This document shows positions 34,117 to 42,439 of a stretch of DNA of 64,000 bases, piece by piece. The first letter of the stretch is position 1, and every line of letters begins with the position of its first letter. The position numbers and the translations under genes were made by a program. Location: the NCBI RefSeq assembly GCF_019192735.1, contig NZ_JAHTKP010000022.1:1-64000 (forward strand), given 5' to 3'. The notes below the pieces were generated by a model. It ran no database searches and was not told the origin of the DNA. It worked only from the letters and a program-made list of their open reading frames with translations. The DNA comes from Kitasatospora aureofaciens (GTDB lineage Bacteria; Actinomycetota; Actinomycetes; Streptomycetales; Streptomycetaceae).

Positions 34117-34901
34117 ACGAGCACATCTCCCGGCAGCTGCACGAGGCGGCCGAGGCCCATCAGCCCGACCGCGCCAGGATGCTGGCCCGCGTCCAGCGCG
34201 GCATGGCCGGTCCCGCCACCCGTCACCGCACACGGTCGGGTCTGAGGTCCTGGCCCAGGGCCGCCCTCGCCGGGCTGGCCACCGCCGGCATCCTGGCCAC
34301 CGGCAGCCTCGCCATGGCAGAGCTCTCCCACTCCCCGCTGCCGTCGGAGCCCACGGTCGCCCCGGCCGCGCCCTCCTCCCCCACCGTCCCGCCGGCGCCG
34401 GAGCCCTCGACTCCCCCTCCCGGCGGGACCCCGGGACCGGCCACCGCCGCCCCGGCCACCACCACCCCGACCAGCCCGCACCCGAGCCCCTCGGCGAGCG
34501 CCCGGGCCCAGAGCGGCCCGCTCTGGTCGGCGGGATCGATCAGCCCGCACAGCACCATCTACTGGAACGAGAACGACCTGCTCCTCAGGACCGGCCAGCC
34601 GCTCACCTCGCTCACCGTCGAACTACGCATCGTGCAGACCGGCGGCGTCCGGGACACCGGCAACTGGCGGACGCTGTCGCCCGACGACTTCACGGTCACC
34701 GTCCAGGAGTCCGGGGGCGCGCTGGTCTACCGCTGGGTCCTCAAGCCCGGCCGTACCGTACCGGCGGGACAGCACGAGTTCGCCGGGCAGTACAACCACG
34801 CCACCGGTGTGCGCGTGACCGCCGGCGACAGCTACCGCGTCGAGGCCCAGTCGGCGGGAGGCACCGCCTCCGTCTGGGGAGGCTTCGCCCCGGCGGGCTG
34901 A
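34113..34901 (+). CDS. Single-pass membrane protein with extracellular beta-domain, partner of the sigma factor
   Basis: 262 residues. Residues 1-47 are cytosolic and basic (LHEAAEAHQPDRARMLARVQ), a pattern recurring in proteins paired with SigE-family factors. A membrane helix spans about 48-69 (PRAALAGLATAGILATGSLA). A Pro/Ser/Thr linker covers about 73-131. An extracellular beta-rich domain covers about 136-262, with conserved-looking Trp/Tyr (PLWSAGSISPHSTIYWNEND, VYRWVLKPGRTVPAGQHEFA, DSYRVEAQ). No classical anti-sigma domain with a His-Cys motif is present. By analogy to RsgI-type proteins of cellulolytic clostridia it could sense polysaccharide outside and hold the sigma factor inside; this is inference. 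GTGA overlap with the sigma gene. Confidence 0.7.
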   Translation: MNEHISRQLHEAAEAHQPDRARMLARVQRGMAGPATRHRTRSGLRSWPRAALAGLATAGILATGSLAMAELSHSPLPSEPTVAPAAPSSPTVPPAPEPSTPPPGGTPGPATAAPATTTPTSPHPSPSASARAQSGPLWSAGSISPHSTIYWNENDLLLRTGQPLTSLTVELRIVQTGGVRDTGNWRTLSPDDFTVTVQESGGALVYRWVLKPGRTVPAGQHEFAGQYNHATGVRVTAGDSYRVEAQSAGGTASVWGGFAPAG

Positions 34902-34943
34902 CGGCCTGAGCGGCGGCCGGGCCCGGGCCCGGCCGCCGCTCCA

Positions 34944-34989
34944 CGCACAGCAGGGCGCCCGCTCGGTGGAGCGGGCGCCCTGCTGTGCG
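34944..34989. terminator. Bidirectional terminator between the sensor gene and fruA
   Basis: Perfect 21-bp inverted repeat (34944-34964 and 34969-34989) with a GGTG loop, lying between two convergent genes and close to both stops. It is the longest perfect stem I found. Confidence 0.9.
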
Positions 34990-35004
34990 GGTCCGGCTGC
35001 CGGA

Positions 35005-37038
35005 TCAGACGCCGGCCAGCCCCTTCTCGGCGACGGGGGATTCCGGAGCCGTCGGGGCGGCGTCCTTGCGCATCCCCTTGAGCAGGACCACCACCACCGT
35101 GGTGACCACCGTGCCCGCCACCACCGCGACCAGGTACAGCAGCGGACTGCCGATCAGCGGGAGCACCCAGATCCCGCCGTGCGGGGCCCGCAGGGTGGAG
35201 CCGAAGGCCATCACCATTCCGCCGGCCGTCATACTGCCGGTGATGGCCGCCGGGATGACCCGCAACGGGTCCGCCGCCGCGAACGGGATCGCGCCCTCGG
35301 TGATGAACGAGGCCCCGAGCACCCAGGCCGCCTTGCCGTTCTCCCGTTCCTCGGCGGTGAACAGACCGCGCCGGACGGCGGTGGCCAGGGCCATGCCCAG
35401 CGGCGGGGTCATGCCGGCGGCCATCACGGCGGCCATCACCTTGAGGCTGCCCGCATCCGGGGTGGTGCCCGCCGTGGTGAGCGCACCGGCCGCGAAGGTG
35501 TAGGCGACCTTGTTGAGCGGACCGCCCATGTCGAAGGCCATCATCGCGCCGAGCAGAGCGCCGAGCAGGATCGCGTTGGAGCCGGAGAGTCCGTTCAGCC
35601 AGTCGGTGAGGCCGTTCATCGCCGAGGCGATGGGCGAGCCGACCACCACGAACATCAGGAAGCCGACCGCCGCCACCGACAGCAGCGGGATGACCACGAC
35701 CGGCATGATGCCCCTGACCGCGCGCGGCACGTTCCAGCGGATCATCCACAGCACCAGGAAGCCCGCGGCCAGGCCCGACACGATGCCGCCGAGGAAGCCC
35801 GCGCCGACCGCCACCGAGACGGCACCGCCGGCGATGCCCGCGGCCAGGGCCGCCCGGTCCGCGACCGCCCAGGCGATGTATCCGGACAGGACCGGCACGA
35901 GGAACCCGAAGGAGGTCTTGCCGGTCTGGAACAGCATCGCCGCCCAGCTGTGCGAGGAGGTCCAGTCGAAGTGGCCCAGCACGGACGGCGCGGAGGCGAT
36001 CTCGTAGCCGCCGATGGCGAAGGCGAGGGCGATCAGCAGACCGCCCGCCGCGACGAAGGGGATCATGTAACTGACGCCCGTCATCAGGTACTTGCGCAGC
36101 CGCTGGGCCCAGTGCTCACCCGCCTGCGCGCGCGCCGCGGGAGCCGGTGCGGCAGCGGGGCGCGCGGCCGGGCCGGACTCGGCGGCCAGCTCGGCCGCCT
36201 GGGCGATCAGGTCGTCGGCGCGGTTGACGGCGGCCTTCACCCCCACGTCCACGGTCGGTTTGCCGGCGAAGCGGGCACGGTCCCGGACCTCGACGTCGTG
36301 GGCGAGGATCACCGCGTCGGCGGCCTCGATCACCTCGGGCGCCAGGACGGTGGTCCCGGCCGAGCCCTGGGTCTCCACCTGGATCAGCGCGCCGCCCCGG
36401 GCGGCGGCCAGTTCGAGGGCCTTGGCGGCCATGTACGTGTGGGCGATGCCGGTCGGGCAGGAGGTCACCGCGACCAGCCGCAGCGCGCCGGTGGAAGCCT
36501 CCGCCTCCGCCTCCGCGGCCACGGCGGTCTCCGGAACCGGAGCCGGAGCCGAAACCGGGACCGGAGCCGAAACCGGAGCCGGTGCCTCCTCGCCGTTGAT
36601 CAGGGCCGCGACCTCACCCGGGCTCCCGGCCTCGCGGAGGGCGCCGGTGAAGGCGGGGTCCATCAGCCGGCGGGCCAGCGCGGCGAGGATCTGCAGGTGG
36701 GTGTCGTCCGCACCGGCCGGTGCCGCGATCATGAAGATCAGGTCGGCCGGCCGCCCGTCCGGGGCGTCGAAGTCCACGCCCCTGGTGCTACGGCCGAACG
36801 CCAGGCTCGGCTGCGTGACGTGGGCCGATCGGCAGTGCGGGATGCCGATGCCGTCCCCCATCCCGGTCGGTGCCTGGGCCTCGCGGGCGGCCACGTCGGT
36901 GAGGAAGCCGTCGAGGTCGCTCACCCGCCCCTCGGCGACCAGCCGCTGGGCCAGGGAGCGGAGGGCTTCGCCCTTGTCCGAGGGGGCGAGGTGGAGATCA
37001 ACGAGTGCGGGTGCGATCAGTCCGCTGGTGTCGCTCAT
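35005..37038 (-). CDS. fruA: PTS fructose-specific EIIABC component
   Basis: 677-residue fusion transporter that imports fructose as fructose 1-phosphate. The EIIA domain (1-150) has the phosphorylated His in GIGIPHCRSAHV. A low-complexity Pro/Val/Ala linker at about 152-175 is encoded by near-tandem GC-rich repeats (36537-36590). The EIIB domain (about 185-285) has the active Cys in VTSCPTGIAHTYMAA. The EIIC domain (about 320-655) has ten or so membrane helices and GGLLIALAFAIGG, AFDMGGPLNKVAYTF and EGAIPFAAADP. It is the last gene of fruR-fruK-fruA, with a 108-base gap after fruK. HPr is supplied by the divergent ptsH. Confidence 0.96.
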   Translation of the reverse strand: MSDTSGLIAPALVDLHLAPSDKGEALRSLAQRLVAEGRVSDLDGFLTDVAAREAQAPTGMGDGIGIPHCRSAHVTQPSLAFGRSTRGVDFDAPDGRPADLIFMIAAPAGADDTHLQILAALARRLMDPAFTGALREAGSPGEVAALINGEEAPAPVSAPVPVSAPAPVPETAVAAEAEAEASTGALRLVAVTSCPTGIAHTYMAAKALELAAARGGALIQVETQGSAGTTVLAPEVIEAADAVILAHDVEVRDRARFAGKPTVDVGVKAAVNRADDLIAQAAELAAESGPAARPAAAPAPAARAQAGEHWAQRLRKYLMTGVSYMIPFVAAGGLLIALAFAIGGYEIASAPSVLGHFDWTSSHSWAAMLFQTGKTSFGFLVPVLSGYIAWAVADRAALAAGIAGGAVSVAVGAGFLGGIVSGLAAGFLVLWMIRWNVPRAVRGIMPVVVIPLLSVAAVGFLMFVVVGSPIASAMNGLTDWLNGLSGSNAILLGALLGAMMAFDMGGPLNKVAYTFAAGALTTAGTTPDAGSLKVMAAVMAAGMTPPLGMALATAVRRGLFTAEERENGKAAWVLGASFITEGAIPFAAADPLRVIPAAITGSMTAGGMVMAFGSTLRAPHGGIWVLPLIGSPLLYLVAVVAGTVVTTVVVVLLKGMRKDAAPTAPESPVAEKGLAGV

Positions 37039-37146
37039 CTGGTCGGTCCTTCAACTGGTGCCTGACGGTCTTCCCTTGCCCCCGGGAATGGTCGCCGTTC
37101 CGTCCCACACGGTCGGGCGGATCTGCCTCCGGCGCGGAGGCCGTTC

Positions 37147-38106
37147 TCAGCCGCGCAGCGGTCGTTCGAGCGGGATGTCCGCCGTCACGACCACGGCGGC
37201 CGGGTCCAGATCGGCCGGGGTCGGCATGGCGCTCCCCGGCAGTTGTACGGCGGCGGCGCCGTGCGCCAGGGCCGCCACGAGCGCCCCGGGGCCGGTCCCG
37301 CCGGCCCCGAGGAAGCCTGCGAGCGAGGCGTCGCCCGCTCCCACGTCGCTGCGCACGACGGCAACCGGCGCGCTCCCGAACCAGCTGCCCTCCTCGGCGA
37401 CGAGCAGCATCCCGTCCGCGCCGAGGCTGGCCAGGACCTGCTGGGCGCCGCGCTCGCGCAGCTCCCCGGCCGCGTCCACGGCGTCGCCGACGGTGGCGAT
37501 CGGACGGCCCACGGCCTCGGCGAGTTCCTCCCGGTTGGGCTTGACCACGTCGGGGCGGGCCGCGAGGGCGGCCACCAGGGCGGGGCCGGAGGTGTCCAGG
37601 GCGATCCGGGCGCCGCCCGCGTGCGCCCGGGCGACCGACTCGGCGTACCACTCGGGCTCCAGCCCGCGCGGCAGACTGCCGCAGCAGGCGAGCCATTCGA
37701 CGCCGGTCCCGGCGCGGTCTCCGAACTTCTGGGCCTCGCGGACGAGTTCCAGCAGCGCGGCCGACTCCGCGGGACTGAGCTCGGGGCCCACCGCATTGAC
37801 CTTGGTGAGGCTGCCGCCCCGCTCGGCGATCGAGACGTTGATCCGGGTGTCGCCCGAGATCGCGACCGCCTCGACGTCGATGCCCTGGCCGCGCAGCAGG
37901 TCGCGCAGCAGCCGGCCGGAGGGCCCGCCCAACGGCAGGACGGCGGTGGTGCGGTGGCCGGCGGCGGTGAGCGCGCGGGAGACGTTGACGCCCTTTCCGC
38001 CGGGGTCGAGCCGGTCGTGCTCGGCCCGGTTGACCTCGCCCGGTGTGAGCGTTCCCAGCTCGTAGGTGCGGTCGAGGCTGGGGTTCGGGGTGATGGTGAC
38101 GATCAT
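37147..38106 (-). CDS. fruK: 1-phosphofructokinase
   Basis: 319-residue PfkB-family kinase turning fructose 1-phosphate into fructose 1,6-bisphosphate. TPNPSLDRTYEL near the start and DPGGKGVNVSRAL are family marks. The C-terminal signature VRSDVGAGDASLAGFLGAGG holds the catalytic Asp (GAGDA). The ATG at 38106 overlaps the fruR stop (ATGA), so regulator and kinase are coupled. Confidence 0.96.
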   Translation of the reverse strand: MIVTITPNPSLDRTYELGTLTPGEVNRAEHDRLDPGGKGVNVSRALTAAGHRTTAVLPLGGPSGRLLRDLLRGQGIDVEAVAISGDTRINVSIAERGGSLTKVNAVGPELSPAESAALLELVREAQKFGDRAGTGVEWLACCGSLPRGLEPEWYAESVARAHAGGARIALDTSGPALVAALAARPDVVKPNREELAEAVGRPIATVGDAVDAAGELRERGAQQVLASLGADGMLLVAEEGSWFGSAPVAVVRSDVGAGDASLAGFLGAGGTGPGALVAALAHGAAAVQLPGSAMPTPADLDPAAVVVTADIPLERPLRG

Positions 38107-38864
38107 GCGCGGATGACTTCCGGTCCGTGGTTCTCGATCTCGGCGGCCTGCTCGTCGGTGAGTCCGACGTCCGTGACCAGGACGTCGACCTGGTCGAGCG
38201 AGCCGAAGCGGGCGAAGTGGCGGGCGCCGTACTTGGACGAGTCGGCCACCAGGACCACGCGCCGGGCGCCGGCGAGCATGGCCCTCTTGACGGCCGCCTC
38301 GGCGAGGTCGGGCGTCGACAGGCCCCCTTCCGGCGAGAAGCCGTTGGTGGCGACCACCGCGACGTCCGCGTGGACGTCCGCCAGGTCGCGCAGCGCCCAG
38401 GCGTCGACGGCCGCCTGGGTGCGGTGGCGCAGCCGCCCCCCGACCAGGTGGAGGGCGAGCCCCGGGTGGTCGGCGAGCCGGGCCGCGATCGGCAGGGCGT
38501 TGGTGACGACGGTGAGGGCACAGTCCATCGGCAGGAGTCCTGCCAGGCGGGAGACGGTCGTCCCGGCGTCCAGGATCACGCTGCCCTCGCCGGGCAGCAG
38601 GGCCAGGGCCGCCCTGGCGATGCGCTCCTTCTCGGCCGCGGCCGTGGAGTCCCGTTCGGCCAGCCCGGGCTCCAGGTTCAGTGCTCCGGCGGGCAGCGCT
38701 CCGCCGTGCACCCGGTGCAGCAGGCCGGCCCGGTCGAGCGCGCTCAGGTCACGGCGGATGGTCTCCTGCGTGACGTCGAAGTCCTCGGCCAGGGTCGGCA
38801 CGTCCACCCGGCCCTGTTTCTGGGCGAGGCGGAGGATCTCTTGCTGCCGCTCGGGTGCGTACAT
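38103..38864 (-). CDS. fruR: DeoR-family regulator of the fructose operon
   Basis: About 253 residues. A DeoR HTH at the N-terminus (MYAPERQQEILRLAQKQGRV, then DVTQETIRRDLSALDRAGLL) is followed by a sugar-phosphate sensor domain with ERDSTAAAEKERIARAALAL, VILDAGTTVSRLAGLL, VVTNALPIAARLA, and HLVGGRLRHRTQAAVDAWAL. Fructose 1-phosphate is the likely inducer. Family members usually start at MYAPERQ, hence ATG 38864; an ATG at 38885 adds seven residues, and neither has a clear ribosome site. Three GGCGTAxAAC-like repeats upstream are probable binding sites. Confidence 0.93.
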   Translation of the reverse strand: MYAPERQQEILRLAQKQGRVDVPTLAEDFDVTQETIRRDLSALDRAGLLHRVHGGALPAGALNLEPGLAERDSTAAAEKERIARAALALLPGEGSVILDAGTTVSRLAGLLPMDCALTVVTNALPIAARLADHPGLALHLVGGRLRHRTQAAVDAWALRDLADVHADVAVVATNGFSPEGGLSTPDLAEAAVKRAMLAGARRVVLVADSSKYGARHFARFGSLDQVDVLVTDVGLTDEQAAEIENHGPEVIRA

Positions 38865-38889
38865 GTGGGATTGGGTCCGTTTCATGTCC

Positions 38890-39046
38890 GTTTACGCCTG
38901 ATGTGGTCCGACCATACGCGCATCGGCCGGAAAAGCAAGAGCCGATTCCCTCCTGGCGCGAGCCCGGGCAAGGCGTCCGAATGTGTTGACATCCCGATGT
39001 AATCGGGCGTACAACCAACCGAAACAACACGCCAACGGGCGTAAAA
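38890..39046. promoter_or_regulatory. fruR-ptsH intergenic region with repeated FruR-like sites and ptsH promoter
   Basis: The 346-base divergent region holds three copies of GGCGTA(A/C)AAC: GGCGTAAAC (minus strand, 38890-38898), GGCGTACAAC (39006-39015) and GGCGTAAAAC (39038-39046). TTGACA (38986-38991), 18 bases and TACAAC (39010-39015) make a promoter pointing at ptsH, and the second repeat covers its -10. This arrangement suits a DeoR-type repressor controlling both directions. Confidence 0.6.
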
Positions 39047-39210
39047 CCACAGACTGCCGGACCCCGCGACCGCCCCCGGACTGCGGGGACCCGGCAGCGA
39101 TCCGGCGGCCCGCGCCCCACTCTGCGCGCGGGCCACCGCGATCCCTCCTCCTGCCGACCCGGCTCCCACCCGGGTCGGCGCTCCCTGCCCCTTCCTCCCG
39201 AGGACTCCTC

Positions 39211-39483
39211 ATGCACTCGATCCGGATCACCGTCGGCTCCAGCAGCGGTCTGCACGCCCGCCCGGCATCCCTGCTCGTTCAGGCCGCCGCCCGCCAGCAG
39301 GCCAAGGTCACCGTCGGCCGCCCCGACCAGACCCCGGTCGACGCCCGCAGCCTGCTGTCCGTCCTCGCCCTGGCCGCCCGCCACGGCGAGACCCTTGAGC
39401 TCACCGCTTCCGGCGACGGGGCGGAGGAGGCCCTCCAGGTGCTCTCCGAGCTGATCGCCTCCGACCTCGACGCGGCGGCCTGA
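39211..39483 (+). CDS. ptsH: PTS phosphocarrier protein HPr
   Basis: 90-residue HPr that passes phosphate from Enzyme I to FruA. The phosphorylated His is in SSSGLHARPASLLVQAAAR (His16). The regulatory Ser region reads DARSLLSVLALAARHGETLE; in actinobacteria this Ser is not thought to be used for HPr-kinase control. The ATG is preceded by AGGACTCCTC. Divergent from the fru operon. Confidence 0.95.
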   Translation: MHSIRITVGSSSGLHARPASLLVQAAARQQAKVTVGRPDQTPVDARSLLSVLALAARHGETLELTASGDGAEEALQVLSELIASDLDAAA

Positions 39484-39621
39484 TCGGCCCGATCGGCCTG
39501 CCCGGACACCGAGTTGGCGTCCGCTTCGCGAACGGTTCACCGGTCGACCGCATTCCGTGACAGGACCGCACGGATCATCACCGCTCGGCCGAAGTCATTC
39601 ACGGACCGTTCACCGGCACCC

Positions 39622-39647
39622 GGAACCCTGACCTGCCCGCGCCCGTC
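39622..39647 (+). promoter_or_regulatory. ECF-type promoter candidate for the small secreted protein
   Basis: GGAAC (39622-39626), 17 bases, CGTC (39644-39647), about 50 bases upstream of the gene at 39696. This is the usual GGAAC-N16/17-CGTC form and is distinct from the GGCAACC motif at 29430 and 32357. Confidence 0.35.
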
Positions 39648-39695
39648 AGAATTGACGACAGTTCAACAAATCCCCGGGCAGGGAAGGGAACCGCG

Positions 39696-40046
39696 ATGTC
39701 CATGGTCAGGAGGGTGATCGGCGCCGTCGCCGTCGCCCTCGTGGCCGTCCTGGGACTGCTGGTGCTGTCCCAGTCCGCCTCCGCCCTCACCCGGGACGAG
39801 CGCTGCTACGCCCGGGTCGCCCCGGAGGCGAAGCTCGTCGAGGAGAGGGTGACCCCCGAGTGCCCGCCCGGCCTCGGCTGGACGCGCGTCCGCAATGTCG
39901 AACTCCCCAGCTGCATCCGGGAGTTGCATCGCTCCCTCGCCGACGGCCCCTGCGCCGACGACCCGTCGCCGGCCCGCGCCCCCCGTACGCCGCACGCGGC
40001 CCTCAGACCGCCCTGTGCGGCGCTCCTCCAGGTGTTCCGCTGCTGA
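39696..40046 (+). CDS. Small secreted Cys-containing protein, unknown function
   Basis: 116 residues. A signal peptide spans residues 1-31 (VRRVIGAVAVALVAVLGLLV, then SQSASA before LTRDE). The mature part is about 85 residues with six Cys (ERCYAR, TPECPPG, PSCIRE, GPCADD, PPCAAL, FRC at the end), suggesting disulfides. I recognise no family. The start at 39696 has AAGGGA upstream; ATG 39702 is possible. It stands alone between ptsH and the carbonic anhydrase gene. Confidence 0.6.
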   Translation: MSMVRRVIGAVAVALVAVLGLLVLSQSASALTRDERCYARVAPEAKLVEERVTPECPPGLGWTRVRNVELPSCIRELHRSLADGPCADDPSPARAPRTPHAALRPPCAALLQVFRC

Positions 40047-40182
40047 CCGGCACCGACCGCGCCCGTACGCTCACCGGCGGCGGCACCCCGAGGAGGGTGC
40101 CCCACCGCCCGTCTCCCCGCAGTCCACGACGGCCCCGGCAGTGATCGCGCCTGCCGGCGCCGCGCTGCGCGCTGCCCTCGTA

Positions 40183-40218
40183 CCGAGAGAGCCGAGAGAG
40201 CCGAGAGAGCCGAGCGAG
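40183..40218. repeat. 9-bp tandem repeat upstream of the carbonic anhydrase gene
   Basis: CCGAGAGAG three times in a row (40183-40209) plus an imperfect fourth (CCGAGCGAG), within the 231-base gap 40047-40277. Of no obvious function; slippage-prone. Confidence 0.7.
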
Positions 40219-40277
40219 CGGGCACGGTCCCGAAGTCACCGTTCCGACACGACTTCCGAAGGGCCCGAGGCACCGAC

Positions 40278-40868
40278 ATGCAAGGATTCATCGACCACGC
40301 CCGCACCTTCCGCCGCCGTGCCGCCCAGGACGGCCACGCCCTCCGGCGCCTGGCCGAGGGCCAGAAGCCGCAGGCGCTGTTCATCACCTGCTCCGACTCC
40401 CGCATCATCCCCTCCGCCGTCACCGGCGCCCGGCCCGGCGAACTCTTCGAGATGCGGACCGCCGGCAACATCGTCCCACCGCACCGCCCGTCCGCCCCTT
40501 CGGCCGAGGCCGCGACCATCGAGTACGCGGTCGAGGTCCTGGGCGTCGCCGACATCGTGGTGTGCGGCCACTCCCACTGCGGCGCGGTCGGCGCCGTCGT
40601 CCGCGGCGAGGACCTCACCGGAGTGCCCTCCGTGCGCGACTGGCTCGCCGACGGCACCGCGCTGACGACCGACGGGAAGGCGAGCCACGACCTCGCCACC
40701 CCGGTGCAGCGGCACGTGCTGGACCAGCTGGAGAAGCTGCACACCCACCCGAGCGTCGCGCGCCGGGTCCGCGAAGGCCGGCTCGGCCTGCACGGCTGGT
40801 TCTACGAGGTGCACACCGGCGCCGTCCTCACCCACCGGCCGGGCAGCGGCGACTTCCTGCCGCTGTGA
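40278..40868 (+). CDS. Beta-class carbonic anhydrase
   Basis: 196-residue zinc enzyme interconverting CO2 and bicarbonate. Zinc ligands: Cys and Asp in FITCSDSRIIPS, and the His/Cys pair in VVCGHSHCGAVGA. MRTAGNIVPP is the usual active-site loop. No signal peptide. The ATG has GAGG 7 bases upstream. It lies 44 bases before a SulP transporter, a pairing that recurs in bacteria and suggests bicarbonate uptake and use. Confidence 0.94.
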   Translation: MQGFIDHARTFRRRAAQDGHALRRLAEGQKPQALFITCSDSRIIPSAVTGARPGELFEMRTAGNIVPPHRPSAPSAEAATIEYAVEVLGVADIVVCGHSHCGAVGAVVRGEDLTGVPSVRDWLADGTALTTDGKASHDLATPVQRHVLDQLEKLHTHPSVARRVREGRLGLHGWFYEVHTGAVLTHRPGSGDFLPL

Positions 40869-40912
40869 CACCGCGGTCCATCACACCCGGACTCCCACCA
40901 CTGAGGGCTCCC

Positions 40913-42376
40913 ATGCGATTTCCCACGCTCAAGTACGACCTCACCGCCTCGCTCGTCGTCTTCCTGGTCGCTCTCCCGCTGTGCGTCGGCGTCGCCGTCG
41001 CCTCGGGCGTACCCGCCGAACTCGGCCTGATCACCGGCATCGTCGGCGGCCTCGTCACCGGCGCGCTCCCCGGCAGCAGCCTCCAGGTCAGCGGGCCGGC
41101 GGCCGGGCTGACCGTCCTCGTCGCCGAGACCGTGCAGAAGTTCGGACTGCCCGCGCTCGGCGTCGTGGTCATCACCACCGGACTGCTCCAACTGCTGCTC
41201 GGAGCACTGCGCTGGGGCCGCTGGTTCCGCGCGATCTCCGTCGCCGTGGTCGAGGGCATGCTGGCCGGCATCGGCCTGGTGATCATCGCCGGGCAGCTCT
41301 ACGCGATGGCCGACCGGCCCGCACCCGCGAGCGGGACCGGCAAGCTCCTGGGGCTCCCCGGCCTGCTGCTCCGGCTCCTCTCCGAACCCGCCGCCCTGTA
41401 CCCCTTCCTGATCGGCGCCGGCACCGTCGCGGTGATCGTGCTGTGGCAGCGGCTGCCCGCCCGGGTGCGGGTCGTCCCCGGCGCGCTGGTGGCCGTCGCC
41501 CTCGGTACGGGCGCCACCTGGCTGCTCCAGCTCCCGGTGAAGAAGGTCGAGGTCAAGGGCCTGCTGGACGCCGTACAGCCGCCCGGCGCCGGCGTGATCG
41601 GGCAGTTCACCCCGGCCCTGCTCCTGACGGTCGTGGCCTTCACCCTCGTCGCCTCGGCCGAGAGCCTGTTCAGCGCGGCGGCCGTCGACCGCCTCCACGA
41701 CGGGCCGCGCACCGACTACGACAAGGAGCTCATGGCCCAGGGCGCGGGCAACGCGCTCTGCGGCGCCCTCGGCGCCCTGCCGATGACCGCCGTCATCGTC
41801 CGCAGCGCCGCCAACGTCCAGGCCGGTGCCCGGACCAAGGCGTCCCGCGTGCTGCACGGGGTGTGGCTGCTGCTGTTCGCCGCCCTGCTCCCGGCGGCAC
41901 TCGGCGTCATTCCCGTCGCGGCACTGGCCGGGGTGCTGGTGCACGCCGGGTTCAAGCTGCTGCCGCTCAAACAGCTCCGGCCGCTGTGGCGCGAGCACCG
42001 GGCGGAGGCGCTCGTCCTCGTGGCCACCGCCGTCGCCATCGTCACGGTCAACATGTTCGAGGGCGTGCTGATCGGCCTGGGCCTGTCGGTCGTCAAGGCC
42101 GCCTGGGAGACCTCCCGCCTGCACGTGGACACCGAGGAGCGGCCCGGCGGCCTCCTCCGGGTCCGACTGACGGGCAACGCCACCTTCCTCCGGCTGCCCA
42201 AGCTCCTCGACGCCCTCGAAGCGACCCCGGCCGACCGCGTCGTGGAGCTGGACCTCTCCGGGCTCCGGCACCTCGACCACGCCTGCCAGTCCGCGCTGAC
42301 CACCTGGACCGAGCGCCACAACGCCGGGGCACCGGAGGACGTGCGGCTGATCCCGGCCGCCGCCGGCCGGGCCTGA
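40913..42376 (+). CDS. SulP-family anion transporter (putative bicarbonate transporter)
   Basis: 487-residue membrane protein with about eleven hydrophobic segments, beginning YDLTASLVVFLVALPLCVGV. SulP marks are GLITGIVGGLVTGALPGSSL, QVSGPAAGLTVLVAETVQ and ESLFSAAAVDRLHDGPRTDY (the D-x-E-L-x-A-Q-G-x-x-N motif follows). The C-terminal 90 residues form a short STAS domain (LRVRLTGNATFLRLPKLLDA, VVELDLSGLRHLDHACQSAL). The ATG at 40913 has GAGGG 5 bases upstream. The carbonic anhydrase next door favours bicarbonate over sulfate as substrate. Confidence 0.9.
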   Translation: MRFPTLKYDLTASLVVFLVALPLCVGVAVASGVPAELGLITGIVGGLVTGALPGSSLQVSGPAAGLTVLVAETVQKFGLPALGVVVITTGLLQLLLGALRWGRWFRAISVAVVEGMLAGIGLVIIAGQLYAMADRPAPASGTGKLLGLPGLLLRLLSEPAALYPFLIGAGTVAVIVLWQRLPARVRVVPGALVAVALGTGATWLLQLPVKKVEVKGLLDAVQPPGAGVIGQFTPALLLTVVAFTLVASAESLFSAAAVDRLHDGPRTDYDKELMAQGAGNALCGALGALPMTAVIVRSAANVQAGARTKASRVLHGVWLLLFAALLPAALGVIPVAALAGVLVHAGFKLLPLKQLRPLWREHRAEALVLVATAVAIVTVNMFEGVLIGLGLSVVKAAWETSRLHVDTEERPGGLLRVRLTGNATFLRLPKLLDALEATPADRVVELDLSGLRHLDHACQSALTTWTERHNAGAPEDVRLIPAAAGRA

Positions 42377-42391
42377 CCGGGCAGCGCTGAA

Positions 42392-42426
42392 CGCGCCGCC
42401 GCTCCGAACCCCGGAGCGGCGGCGCG
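42392..42426. terminator. Bidirectional terminator between SulP and permease genes
   Basis: Perfect 15-bp stem (42392-42406 and 42412-42426), loop of 5, between two convergent genes. Confidence 0.85.
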
Positions 42427-42439
42427 CCCTCAGCCGCGG

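Noticed and set aside
38044..38056. TGTGAGCGTTCCC resembling a LacI half-site
   Set aside because: Inside fruK coding sequence, and the gene has its own DeoR control.
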